A stretch of 64,000 nt of DNA from Mugil cephalus (lineage: Eukaryota > Chordata > Actinopteri > Mugiliformes > Mugilidae): the NCBI RefSeq assembly GCF_022458985.1, contig NC_061786.1, positions 18,668,974 to 18,732,973 of the forward strand, given 5' to 3'. The stretch's first letter is position 1. Each line of letters starts with the position of its first letter. Made by a program: the position numbers and the translations under genes. The notes beneath the pieces were generated by a model that ran no database searches, was not told where the DNA came from, and worked only from the letters and a program-made list of their open reading frames with translations. Positions 41,676-54,310 of the stretch are shown piece by piece.

Positions 41676-44164
41676 CAGCTGAAAAGTCCAAATTATCTGG
41701 GGTCCAACTAGTGGTAACAGCGCACCACCATTACCAGGGGCCACATACGCTCATCCAGTACAAAGACAAAGACACTTTATTTATCTAACCTCACACTGAG
41801 ACACTTCAGCTAAAATGTCTGTATATCTCATGTCTCTATATAAAAATTTGTATATCTCATGTAAACTGTACATTTTTTTGTAATTTATCACTTCTACCTC
41901 ATTCTCATTATTATTTTATTTTCATTCTTGTTCTTATGTCTATGTCTGGCTCATATATGTTCTTTCATATCTTGTGACGATTAAGCCGTTTTATCTCGTC
42001 TCCTGGAACATCTGATCTTTTTGTTTGACTAACTCTTGTGTCTTCAGTTAAAACAACAGAGGCAGCTCACACCACCGTCCTCTGGTTATTTACACGTTAA
42101 CAGAAGGGACCTGAAGGCGCTCACATGGAAAGCTCAGTTTGACCCATCCCAGCGCGAGGATGGCCTGACAGGACAAACAGTGACAAACAGTCAGAGTCAC
42201 GTGACCTGAAACTTGTGACCGAGCCATGACAGGTTTTATTTGTACAGAGCACGTTCTCCCTCAGAGACACATCCGGCTCGTCACATTTACATTTAGGAGC
42301 TTCCAAAGAAGGAGAACCACCCACTCATGTCTTGTTGTTTGCTGCCGGTTTGGAATTTGAGTGATGGTATTAAAGTAAAAGAGGCTTTGATATTTCTGGA
42401 GAGGTTGTGCAGTTTATACATTAATTAATAGAAGAAGAACATTTTAGTCCAATTGTGTAAATTAATGCTTTGATGATTTAGACATTTGGATGTTTTTCAA
42501 TTAATTTGTTTACAAAAGCATATAAAATCTGTATGAAATCGGGAATTTGAACATAAATTTACATTTAAAGCTGCATTAATAGATTGTTTGGCCACTTGGG
42601 GGCAGCAGAAACGAGCAGTAAATAGGAATTTCCTTGGCACACATAAATATCAGCATAAAATAAATGTTTAGGATTAATTCTATGTCATGTTTCCCGTTGC
42701 GTTTTCTCCTCAGCTGTAAATTCTCTAGCATATTCAGAAGCTAAAAACGTTCCAGATACTAAAGATGAAGAGACGCAAGAAGTGGCGTGGTTCATTATGA
42801 AACTAAAAATGCTGATTACAGCCACTAATTAAAGTCTTTCGTAGGCTCTTTGGAAGTTTTCACATTTTCATAACTTTTTAGCGTTAGCACACTCGTGTAC
42901 TAAAGTCATGGCTCTTACGTCTTTCTATCCATCTTTTCAGTCACAGATCAGTTCTCATTATTTAAAAATAAAAACTTGCTGAACTTGATTTCCTCGCGAA
43001 CCGTTTGTGTCATCACATTTCAGTCGTCGATTAGCAGCGAGATCACACCGCACGCAAGAGTATTTTTAATGTTGATGCTTTGGCAACTTCTGTCCTCTAC
43101 TTTTATGCCAGTAAAGCATCTTGAGCTTGAACTCTACTGAGGGGAAAGACAAGGAGACAAAGGAGCGTTACGGGACGCGAGCGGCGATCCATTTCTCTCC
43201 CGTGTTCCAGCCTTCTGCTTCCCGTCCCTCCCTCTGTGGCCGACAGGTGTTCGGTGATGGGACTGAAACACCCCCAGCTGGCTCCGTCCTGCTGCTAACA
43301 CCATCGAATCAATCTGACCCCCCGTGCCATCCTTCCCCTGCCCTTTGGCGCATTTTTGAACCCCCTTCCTCCGGGTTTTCGGGGGGTCTGTTATCGTGAC
43401 GAGGTGCCTCCATAGATGTGATTATAGCTGCTGTTCGACTCTGGGTGTTCGCTGACTTTGGGTGATTAAGCACCGCAGGAAACATCCTGCTGAGGAAAAT
43501 ATAATTCCCGGCCTGTCCAGAGAAGACGATCACTCCCCCACATACGCCGACTCTCAGTGCTCCCGCCCCCTTTTCTCCCGCTATCTCTTTCTGTAGCGCA
43601 CACCTTATTATCCTGTCTCTTTTTTCTTTACGCCAGCCAAAGAGAGAAATTAAGGCGGCCAGGCAGGGACTGTTCTGTCCTCGGTGATGCCCAGGGTGTG
43701 AAATCAGAGCGTGGTAATTAAAAATGTGTCCCTGGCTCAGCCATCTGGGCCCCGGAGAACTGGTGATTAACCTGCGAGGGTCTGCGAAGAGTAACGCCTG
43801 ATCAGAGCTGAGTTTTTTTTTTAACCTTCTGAATACGAGAACACGTGCAGACCTATTGATGTTAGACCTGGACAGGACTTGGACATTTTGTGAAAACACA
43901 TGGCCTTTCCCTCCAGAACTCTAGATAATTACGATAACTAAATAACATTTAATGCTTCTGACATTGAGAATCCTCCAAAAATGGGTCTTAAATTAGTCAA
44001 TTGTAACTGTGTACAAAAGAACAAGCAGAAAGATTGCCACCAAAATGGCCAAAAGTCATCAGTCATCGTTCCTGTGCAGCCAGTTTACTACACGTTTAAA
44101 AGTAATTTCCTGATTCCTTCATTTAACATAACATTCAAATGTTAAAATGTTTGGCTGAGAGGTT
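41676..44164. other. gng2-frmd6 spacer, segment 2
   Basis: No recognised gene. A CTCF-core-like CCACTTGGGGGCAGCAG lies at 42592-42608. A balanced-composition block at 43,150-43,830 contains the longest open frame of the spacer (minus strand, 196 codons), which matches nothing I know. Confidence 0.4.
42592..42608 (+). promoter_or_regulatory. CTCF-core-like motif
   Basis: CCACTTGGGGGCAGCAG, same orientation as the motifs at 33,303 and 40,411. Confidence 0.3.
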
Positions 44165-45000
44165 ACGCACGTGACGTCACAACTAGTGAAGTCTCCATGG
44201 TTACAGCCAGTGACAGTTGATCATGGAGATTAGCAGCATTAGCTTGAATCATAGGCTTTAATAGCGTCTAAGTTGTAAAATTAATTTAATATATATATAT
44301 ATAAATGGCTGTTATACGATTGACTTTATCTGAAAAGCAGTCAAAGATATATTTTTACAAATATCTGCCAAAGAAAAGAGAAGCAAATGGATCGCTGCAT
44401 TAGAAGAAACAACTGGAATCCAGGCAACAGGTTTAGTGTCAGGTAATTTAAATTTATGCTGTATTTTATTTTATCATTTATTTATTTATTTATTTATTTA
44501 AGTAATTTCTTAAGTTACGCTCTGGGGGGCTGTCAAATAAGTTTGTGGATGTTGTTGTTTTGGCGAAGTTACGGCCGACAGTAACTATTTCAGTTCTAAA
44601 AAATAAATAACAATAAAACAAAATTGCTATAAAAAATAAACGGAATATTTGCGATCACTCCTCGTCATCCTTTTAACGTCCGGTCAGACGCTACAGTATT
44701 ATATGACTAACGGTTACGTCTCAGTAAAGCTATTAGCATTAGCATCTTTTAATTAGCTACATTTATCAGAACTGAAATGACCTAAAACTAACTTAAACTT
44801 ACTGAAACTGAAGCTAATCCACTTTTCCAAATCCATACTAGTTCGTATGGATCCTTGTCGAGTCCGGTTGTTCTTAATTTGATCTGATAATCCACATTTT
44901 GCCCGGTCTCGCTGTAGGTATTTACTGATACGTTTCACCTTGTTTTTGCCACTCAGGGGGGCGTGGCCCCAGGCAGCAGTGACGTCAATGCACGTCCTCT
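44165..45000. mobile_element. Possible degraded DNA transposon
   Basis: The two ends share a short inverted block (GTGACGTCAC on the left, CAGTGACGTCA on the right) beside GCACGT. Inside, a plus frame at about 44,370-44,432 reads KWIAALEETTGIQATG, faintly like a THAP-domain core. A minus frame at 44753-44938 (61 codons) has a basic, protein-like composition. An (AT)n and an (ATTT)n tract lie inside. The family is uncertain. Confidence 0.3.
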
Positions 45001-48000
45001 ATATTTAAATAGTGTAGTAGAATATAATGTCTTTATTGTCATTGCAACAAAATTATAAGATGCATTCCTATATATTATATTACAAGTATAATAAAAACAC
45101 ACAAGAATAAAAGCATAAAAGAGTGAACTGTAAGAATAAATAAATAATACGCCACACAACATTCAAACAGGAGCCAGTGTTAAAATGCTAGTTAAACGCT
45201 CTTGTCCTTTTTACTAAATGCATCCTTAAAAATTGCAGCACACTCAATGCGCTGAATCAGCTGAAAAGAGAGCAAACTGGGTGCGAAAAGAGACCGGGGT
45301 CACAGGCACTCAGCACTGGCCTGGCACACAGCCGAGCATTAGCTTAGCCTTAAAGGAAAGATCGTGATTCTTCTTTGTTTCCATAAAAGCTGACGCAGTT
45401 ATTCTCTGTGCTGACTTTCTTTTTGTGTTTTACTACAAAAACTCCACTGCACATTTTCGAAAAGTGCAAGGCTGCTTTTTTTTTTTCTTTATTATTAGTT
45501 CATCAAAGACATAACAGCAGCGGCGCATGAGGAAGGAAAAAAAAAAAAAACACTCACGCCTGCAGAAAGTTCAGCCCTCAGAGTACGACTGAGTGACTGC
45601 ACCGTGCTCAGTGTCGTAGGACAAAGAGCTGCATGTCACCGTGAAACAAGCACTCGGCCCGAAGAAAGATTTACGGAGCCGTAAACCGATAGAAGAGAAC
45701 ACGAAAGCTAGGAATAAAGTTTAAGGAAGACAAAAGAGACAGTGTGATGGTAATACCGTCTTCCAGAGTGGCTTTCACAGCAACCGCAGCAAGGAGAGGT
45801 AACATAAAACTGACCTCCGGAGTTATTAATGAACACGATCAAGACGATATTGACTATTGAATGTAATACAGCACGCAGCACTGTCCTTGAACAGGAGAAG
45901 GGACACACGTCCCTGTGAACACAAAGTGATGGGACACAGAGAGCTGAGCCGTCAGGTGATGGTTGCCTGTGCAGAGTGGGACAGCTGAGTGTCCTTCTCC
46001 TGGACTCGGAAAGGGACATGGAATCTGCCTCCAGGGTCACCACATTATACACAAATAGTCTGGAAAAGATGTTTGAGCTTTAAAACAACACCAAAACCAA
46101 ACTAGACAGACAATAGACAAAGAATTATTTGTATCTTATTCCAATGTGTTCGTCAAATTTGTATTTTTAAGAAAGTATTCATTACTTTAATAGGTATTTA
46201 ATAATATATAGCTACTTTTCTGGCAGCTACTCCACCAGTAACTAGGGATGATACTGTATTTGTGTTATATTGTTATGCAAAATGCTCAAAATACTCTTCC
46301 CACTGGCCCTTAGTCATGTCCTTGCTAGGTTGTCGCTAGGTTAGCCAAATGATAGTCATGCATGCGTTCAAAATTTGTAGATTTATAGCATTAAAACTCA
46401 TGATTGTGCTTCTTCAAAAACATTAAAAAAACATTGTGCATGCAGCAAATGGAAAAAACAAGAATAAAAAGTGAAAGCTGGTAAAAAAAAAACAGTTAGC
46501 ATGCTTGCTAACATTAACTGCCTCCCCTCCACATTACCTCTAGTCTCCATTAGCAATTATTTCTGAAGCTAGCGGCCTCAAATATCTTCAATATGTAGAC
46601 AACAGGGGCTTTAATATGCTGTGAAGTTATAGCTCGTTATATATCAGACTTTAATGATCCACAGGGGGAATTGTTTGGTTAGCTTAACTGTGACAAGTGA
46701 CAAATGCTAAATGCTACATCATGACTGATTGTGACCGGGCAGAACTGTTTGTGTTTTCATAGATAAGTATCAAAACATTATTTTAACATGTTGCTAGGTG
46801 AACTGACATTTCTAAATATTCATTTTCAGTTTGGGAAAAGGCATAAAAACCTCTCAAGGACTGGGTTCTGGATATCATGAGGGAAACTGCGTGATTATCG
46901 TAGCTTAATTGTTACCAATGCTAAATGCTACAGTACAGTCACAGGGGAGAACTGGTTGTGTTGTTAATTCCTTCTGTTCTCACCCACAGTTCCTGTCTTT
47001 ATTTTGGTTTTGACTAACAGGAAGTGTGTTAGCACATGTAACCATTAATAGGAGCCCTGTGGTCGGTGGCCCACCGTCCAATTTGGTACATTTTTTTTTG
47101 AGATATTTGCGTCCTATCTTTGGACTAAACCAAAGCTGTATTGTCTGAAACCTGTGCAGTGAATATCATAAAGCATCTCACTGTTGTAAACCTCAAACAT
47201 CTATTAGTGACGACTAAAAACTTGGATCAGTATTTTGAGAAAATTTAACATATTTGACACAGAATGAGAAACAAGTTATGTGTAGGGACGGATTTATCAG
47301 TGGCACGTTATTATGTGTCTAGAAACAGTCGTGTCAAAGCGCGACTATCGGGCTAGTAAAAAGATATATAGAGATATTTTTTTTGCATTGAATGCCAATG
47401 CATGTTATCATGAAGTTATATGGCAAGAAACTCTCATGTAAAAGCCTCTAGTAAAGCGAGAGCATTCACACTCTTTCAATTTCTGCCTCTCGGTCAAATC
47501 ACCACCACCCGCGATCATTCGATTAGCCCGGACATCTGTGCCACCCCCCAGCATGTCCTGCCCATCCTACCATCCTAGAGTTTGGAGCGAATGTGTGCGT
47601 ACGCATAAATGCACGTGTGTGTGTGTGTGTGTGTTGGGGGTTAATCTAGGTCCCAGAAGGGGGGAGAAGAAGGGAGAAGGCAGTGGCCCAGGAAATTATG
47701 CATCCCCTGGGAGTCAAGGAGGCAGCGGGGAGGAGGCTTATTGCCCCGGGGAGCGCAAATGTGGTCTATTATGTTTATTAAATCAAACGATCAAGGCCTG
47801 GTGTGTTTCTTCTTTGTTAAAGCAGCCGCCAAGTGGTTTTCTTTTCCTCGGACATTTAAAGCTTTTAAAACCCTTTGATGTGCGTGTTATGCGAGCAGCA
47901 GTGTAGTTAGCGGGCTATAAACAATGCCCGACGCCGGCTGCCTGTCGCAGGACCGTACACGAGTCTCTGAGTGACCACGGAGGAAAATTTTAACATGGTT

Positions 48001-48499
48001 TTGGCCGAGAGTTGGAGATTTGTTTAAAATTCTTCTGTCCAGTTTAGAGGAAAACCAGACACTGTGTGCTGCTTCTTTTCCGCTGTGTAATATCATATCT
48101 GGAGGTCTGCGATCGCCATATTTAATTAGCTCGTTTTCGCCAGCGTCAATTAACCTCTCGTCTTTGTGCTCGGAGTGTAAAGGAATCAGCAGGATTTTTG
48201 CTTTCGCCTCGAGTGAGCCGGCATAAACATACTTTTCCTCTGGAATCAATCAGTGCGCAGCGAATAACACGGCCAGATTCCTGGGCTGTTAACAATATTA
48301 CAAACATCCGGACTTGTTTAGATTCTGCAGAGAGTCTGCTGCTTGGACCATTTCAGATGCCAACTTGCTTTAACTTGCTTTGCTGAAAAGGGATCAGTGT
48401 GTATCTGGATGTCATAGATCTCACCCAAACCACCACAGAGACATAAAGGCTGCTTGTAAGTCGGCAATTACAGTTGTTGCAGTTGGCGTGCAGTTCGCA
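45001..48499. other. gng2-frmd6 spacer, segment 3
   Basis: No gene. Stretches at 45,020-45,060 ('GTCTTTATTGTCATTGCAAC') and 46,640-46,685 ('CTTTAATGATCCACAGGGGG') resemble 3' tails of teleost non-LTR elements. A (GT)n tract is at 47615-47634. A GC-balanced, apparently unique block spans about 47,480-48,300. Confidence 0.4.
47615..47634. repeat. (GT)n microsatellite
   Basis: Ten dinucleotide units inside an otherwise unique block. Confidence 0.9.
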
Positions 48500-49710
48500 G
48501 GTTGCCCCGAAAGGACTCGGATCATTGGAGCATTTCTGGTAAACTCAAGTCTTGCACAAGTCTTAGTTTGGATAAGCTTCAGGCCTGAAGACTTAATTGG
48601 ACATTTGGGGCATTTGGTCGAGAAACAATTCAAGACTTAACTCACATTTTCAGACTTATAACATTTAGAGTCAAAAGAAATGCACCTGAGATACAACTCA
48701 AACTTGGCTCGAATCCCCTCAGACTTCACTTACAAAAGACTTTTTTCCCTAAATGACATGAGTCGCAGCTTTGGACTTTGTTGAACTTGGGACTCGAGTT
48801 AATTTGGACTTTAATGAGACTTTGCAATATTTGACTTCATTCAGTTTGACCTTTTCTAGGAGACTTAAAAACGGCTCGACTTGAGGATGTGAATCTTTAT
48901 TAGAAAAAGACTTAAAAACTTACGCAGCTTAAAAACAACTTCTGAGACAATTTTCCCAAACTTTACTCTCTAAAGACTTGACTTACCAGAGATTATTCAC
49001 AGCATGTCTTCAGATGTGTTTTAAGACCTGGTTGAACTCGCTCTGAGAAACTCTGGTAGACATAAAAATCTTTAGATTGGACTTTAGACGGTAGGTTTGG
49101 GCTCGCATTTGTTCCAAAGGAATTAACCTTCAGTTTGAGGCTTTAACGTCTTTTCTGGGACAAACTTCTCAGCAGACTTTCAACTAAAAACACTGATGTT
49201 TTCCTCTGAATGACTTATTTGGAAAAGAAACATAATTCGAGTGAGTCACACTTTAGTCATAAGAAAGAGCAGCTTTGAGACTTGACTCTCTACAGATTTG
49301 ACTTAGCAAAGACTTTTAGTTTTTACCACAGCGATGTGCAAATGTGCTCTAAGAGATTCAAAAACAACTCGGGTAAACATCCGACTCACCGGAAAAGATT
49401 CGTACCTGTGTTTGGTTCAGAAAAGGTTTGAAAGTTGAGACGTGAATCTGAGATATAAATCACAAAAGGTTTGACTTGTTAAAGTCTCAGCTTAAGCAAA
49501 AACATTCACGTCTTGCTGAGAATGTGACACTTGTTTTCATGAGACTTGAGACGTGGACTTAAGTCACATCTAGTCACAAAAATACTAACTTAGGAGACAA
49601 ATTCACTTGTACTAGAAAAGTTAAATGTTGCATCTTGACTTGTTTACAATTTTCTAGACGAGTGACTTCACAACTTTTTTCCACGGATTGAGACTTGAGG
49701 CTTTCACCAA
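48500..49710. repeat. Degenerate satellite rich in GACTT/ACTTGAG motifs
   Basis: For about 1.2 kb, GACTT, ACTTGA, GACTCG and GAGACTT recur every 15-40 bases, e.g. GGACTTTGTTGAACTTGGGA and AGACTTGACTCTC, mostly in the same orientation. No clean period is left. It resembles the ACTTGAGACTTG minisatellite common in teleosts. Confidence 0.7.
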
Positions 49711-52700
49711 CAGCCTCGTCTCTGGGTACTTTAATCAGGCCAACCACAGCACGCTAGATTTAGCTTAACAACCTAAATCAACACTGTTAGCAGCAAGTAG
49801 GTGCAGTGAGTACAAAGGTCAGAACCCTTCGCTACAACCACATCCTTCCTACCGCACGGTGCCTTCACTCTGAAGTCTTTTACATCTCAGAGAGACAAGT
49901 TAGTCCGGTTCACATTTCAAATAGAGAAAACGAGGCCGAGCGTTCGGGTCAAAGCGAGCGGAGGGAGGTCAGCTTCACTAAGCCGCGGATGGCCGCTCGT
50001 TCTTCTCTTCTTCCATCTCTTTTTTACTATACTCTCTTTGCTTTCTTTCTCTGACACTCAGCACTTTCAGTTCCAACAAAGTCTCAAGGTTTCGTTGTTT
50101 TTTTTTAATCGCGTGAGCCGCTCTCCCAGCCTCAACATCGGCCCCGTGGCCTCGCAGCCTCGTCTCGTCTTCCAGATACAGTACGAGAGCCGCCTGGACA
50201 CGAGCTCTTGCGTAATTCTGACTCGCTTGCGCGTTTGTAACGGGCCTGGATATGTGACACAACCGCACGCACGTGACCGGGTGATTTAAATGCGAAGCTG
50301 TGCGCGCGGTGACGACGCCTTCGTGTTAAAAATCTGTGTCGATTTTCTTGGATTTTCCTGTGAATGCGTGCAGCCTATCAGCAACATAAAAACACCAAAC
50401 CCCCCCTCCTCCTCCTCATCATCTTCCTCCTCATCCTCCTCCACCTACTCCTCTTCCTCCTCCTCCTCCTCCTCCTCCTCCACCTCCTCCCCGGCCATCT
50501 GCCCGATACAACCACTACATGGAGCTTATGCGTGTGGTCGACTGCTTTCTCCTCGCGAGGGCGAGAGGGTCAAGAATGGTCGGAAAACCTCAGGGGAAGC
50601 TCTCTCTCTCTCTCTCTCTGGCTTCTTCTGCCTCCGTCTTCCACATCCCCTACAACCAGCCACATCCCCTCTTCTCTCTCTCTCTCTCTCCACCCACCCT
50701 CCCTCGCCTCCCTTGCTTGTGTAAATACCCCCTGAAACAGATGCCCTTAAATTCTCTTGCTTCACATTTCAAGATTCCCCTCAAGCCTTTGTGGAGAAGA
50801 TGGAAAAGGGGTGGAATCGAGTCCGTTCTCCCGTTCTACTCACTCATACACGTTTGTGAAAGGAGGCAATGGATGAGGTGGTGGTGGCGGTGGAGGTGGT
50901 GGTGGTGGAGAAGGGGGGGCGTTGGTATTAAGCAGCAGCAGCAGCAGCAGCAGCTCACCTCGGAGCGAGGAGCTTTTTAGTTATTTTAGAGGGAGGAGGG
51001 GATTCCATGATGTAAACCAGGCAGCAGCATCAATCTCAGCCCCTTCGGGCGCTGACAGAGAGCGTACGTATGGAAGGAAAAAACAAAAACCTCTGGAACA
51101 CACCCTGATTTGGATGCGATTAAATAAACTACATGATAAAAAAAAAAAAAAAAAAAAGTAAAACAATAAACCTTACCTTCGTTGCGTGTTTTCCTTTCCA
51201 AACACATCCAGTCCCGCGGTAGTAGTATCCACTCCTTCTCCTCGTCCCCCAGATCTGTTAAACACACAGTGGGTCAGTTCGGTGTGCGAGGAGGCAGCCG
51301 ATTACATCCACACTCACAACACACACACACACACACTCCTCTCTCTGTGTATGCCTTTCTCTGTCTCTCTATCTACTCCAGCTGAGATCCTCCCTGCCTC
51401 CCCTCCTCACTGCTGCTCTGAGTCTCCACCCTTCAGCCAAACGCTCAGGCTGCAAGAAGAAACTACCCTCCCCTCTCCTCCCTCTCCTCCCTCCCTCTTT
51501 GTGTCTTCTTCTCTGCTATTAAGCCACGCTCCCTCTGCCTCCCAGAGGTCCACAGGAAAAGTCTTAACTGTCTCTCCAAAAACTGCTACGGTAAACAAAT
51601 GCATACCAGGACAGCTTGATGGTCTGGGGCTACAAGCTGAATTTCTTTCTTGCCTTGCATAGATTTCAACATTTGAATTTCTTCCTCTGCGGGTATAACT
51701 TCAAAAAAAAAAAAAAACCTCAACAACAACAACATCCTGTATTGCACCCACGACATGAGCGCTGCCAGAACGGAAGCTTTTAATCTTTGGTGTACTTGCA
51801 TATTACAGTGAGGCAATCAGAGATTTAAAAAAAAAAAAATAAAAAAACGAAAAGAAAAAGCTCCAGCAACCACACACCAGAGCTTTAAACCAAACAGCGA
51901 GCCGTACATCTGGGTATTTGTGTGTAGGGAATATTCTGCGTGCTGCATGTACAGGATACGCTCAATTAGGGAGAGATCTGCAAGATTAAGCGCGCGATGT
52001 ATGCCTACGTGAGAACGGGTGTTGCCTTCGAGAGGGAGGTTGTTTTCGGTCCCATATGTGTCTGCGCGTGTGTGTGTAGGCAGGATGTTTGAAACCGAAC
52101 AGATTTAGGGAAAAATCTGGTGACGGTTGCAGTTGCCAAAGAAAAAACAGATTATTTTGTAAAGTGGAAAATGTTAAAGATGTTTCAGTATCCGGCTCGT
52201 AATTTAGTTTATAAATCAAAAAACGTATCAAGATCAATATCCTCTACACAGCAGTTTTAAATTTGTATGTTTTTCGGTGTATTTTGCCACATTAGCAGCA
52301 GCAGGATAGAAAAATGTCTCAAAAACTATGATCAGTACGGTTATTATTACACTTTATTTTCATGGTGCACAAGCCTTTTTTCACTGTAGAATGATTTTGA
52401 GTGAAATATTTTATAAAATGCTGCACGAAGAACCTGAGAATTTCAAATTGTCCACCTATTTAGACAGAAATGTCAAGTCAGTACTTTTTCCGGCAAACAC
52501 ATTTGTTTTTACAGCTTGACACTGTGTGCTACTGCAGCCAGCAGCCAATGATAAGGCCACATATCTACATTACACGAGGAAATCCTCCTCAACAATACCG
52601 AGAACTGATGTATTAATACATTTGCATTCTCCGAAATTTCATGACCCAATCAACCCGATTATCTCTCAACTTGTTATATATGTTACGAGGCCACTTAGTT

Positions 52701-53199
52701 CATGCGCTATTTGAAGGCTTCCTAGCAGCAAACACACAGAGCTCTTATCTATGTATCTGTGTTTCTGCGAGCGTATCACACATCTGCTTTCATGCATGTT
52801 ATGTTATTCGCCTGCAGGTTAACTGAGCCAACGTTCATATTTCTCTTACTGTCTGAGCGTCACGTTTTCTGTGAGTCACATTTTCCTCGGCTCCATTCAC
52901 GCAGATGTTATTTTCTGTGAATCTTACAGTAGCAGTGCACATCCAGGCGAAGAGGAGGAGGAGGAGGAGGAGGAGGAAGAGCAGGATGAAGAGTTAGTGA
53001 GTCATGGTTCCTGTGAAGGCGAGGATAGAAAGCTTCTGTTAACAGGATACTACAGAGATCTGGGATAGCCCTTCCTGGGTCCATTAAGATAGTGGCTCTA
53101 GCCTTTTTTTTGTCTGACACATGTGCTTTATGTCTATGAACTCCTGACTCGCCATCGGCTATGATCCAAATATGTTCTTATGATTAATCTAAATGCACC
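49711..53199. other. gng2-frmd6 spacer, segment 4: microsatellite cluster
   Basis: Holds a CpG-containing block at about 49,900-50,300, then dense simple repeats: (TCC)n 50404-50492, (CT)n near 50,599-50,621 and 50,675-50,692, (GTG/GGT)n near 50,876-50,910, (AGC)n 50930-50953, A-runs at 51138-51157 and near 51,702-51,716, (CA)n near 51,318-51,336, and (GGA)n 52951-52976. The CpG block could be a distal gng2 promoter or first exon. No coding gene supported. Confidence 0.4.
50404..50492. repeat. (TCC)n microsatellite
   Basis: Imperfect trinucleotide array with ATC and ACC variants; long Ser-, Leu- or Pro-repeat ORFs here are artefacts of it. Confidence 0.95.
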
Positions 53200-54310
53200 A
53201 TTGTATCCAAGTTTATATTGCAGTTCTATTGGACTACTTTTAGCTAATTATTTAGCTAACTATTTCTGCCATTTATCTTTACCTTGTGCTAACTACTGGC
53301 ATTTTTAGAAGTATTTTGTATGGCTGTCCATTAGTCTGCAGTTATTTAAGTGTTTAGCTTTTCATCTAGTTGCCTAATTTATGATAACTACTGATATCTT
53401 ACATCTAACAGTTTTACAGTTAGCCTACTTCTATGTAACTATTAGCATTAGCTTAACATTTACACTGTTTACACATTAGCCTACTTTTGGGTCAATACTT
53501 TAACCGTTCCTCTAAATAATTATTAAATTATTTAATTTAATTCCAGTCATTTATCTTCATTGTACTTACTGCTAACTGTTGACATTTTTTATACTCTACT
53601 TTTAGCTAGCTGATGGTATTATTTCGCTAACCATTCTGACAGTTTATCATTTAGCCTACTTTTAGCTAACTACTGGCAATGTTTAGCTAAACGTTTGACT
53701 GTTTATCACTTAACCTACAGTTAGTTAACTATTTAATTCTTTATCGCTTTACCTACTTGTAGCTAATTATCGCTATTATTTAGCTAAACGTTTTTCCAAC
53801 TTAGCCGTCCGTTTACTTTTAGCTAACTATTTTAACTGTCCATTCGTTAGCCTACTGTTAGCTAACTACCGCTATTTTTAAGCTAATAGTTTTGGCAGTT
53901 TATCCTTTAGCTTACCTTTAGCTCGCACCTTTGGTCACTTTGTCAATTATTTTAGCTAATTTTGGCTAACTACTGATATTTATTCAGACTAGCCATTTGC
54001 ATACAGTTAAGAAACTATTTAACCCTTTATGGGCCACTCATTGAAATACCTGGAAATAATAAATTTTAACCAAACAGTGTTATGATAGCATTTTTAGGCT
54101 TTTTTACTTCTGTGAAATTTTTTAAATTTCTTAATTTTCTTGGAGAAAATCAAGATTATTAAATTTACCGCATATGGTTCCATGTCCTTAATTAGTAAAC
54201 AACATACATTGTACCGGTCTTACTTTTAGCTAGCTATTTTGACTTTTTTTTACATTAGCCTATACATTCAGCTAACTATTTCACCCATTAGTTGGTCTTT
54301 CCGCTTATTT
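53200..54310. repeat. Degenerate tandem repeat, ~70-bp unit with TTAGCTAACTA core
   Basis: The blocks TTTTAGCTAACTA, GTTTATC(A/C)(T/C)TTAGCCTAC and GCTATT recur in the same order about every 65-80 bases for 1.1 kb (clearest at 53,600-53,960), with heavy divergence. A different sequence at about 54,030-54,215 interrupts the last part before one more copy. Confidence 0.75.

Noticed and set aside
47538-48249. ORFs of about 120 codons on both strands
   Set aside because: No similarity, no splice context; the block is better viewed as a possible regulatory element.
50290-50980. Long ORFs with Ser, Leu or Gln repeats
   Set aside because: They translate the (TCC)n, (CT)n and (AGC)n microsatellites in different frames and have no conserved sequence outside them.
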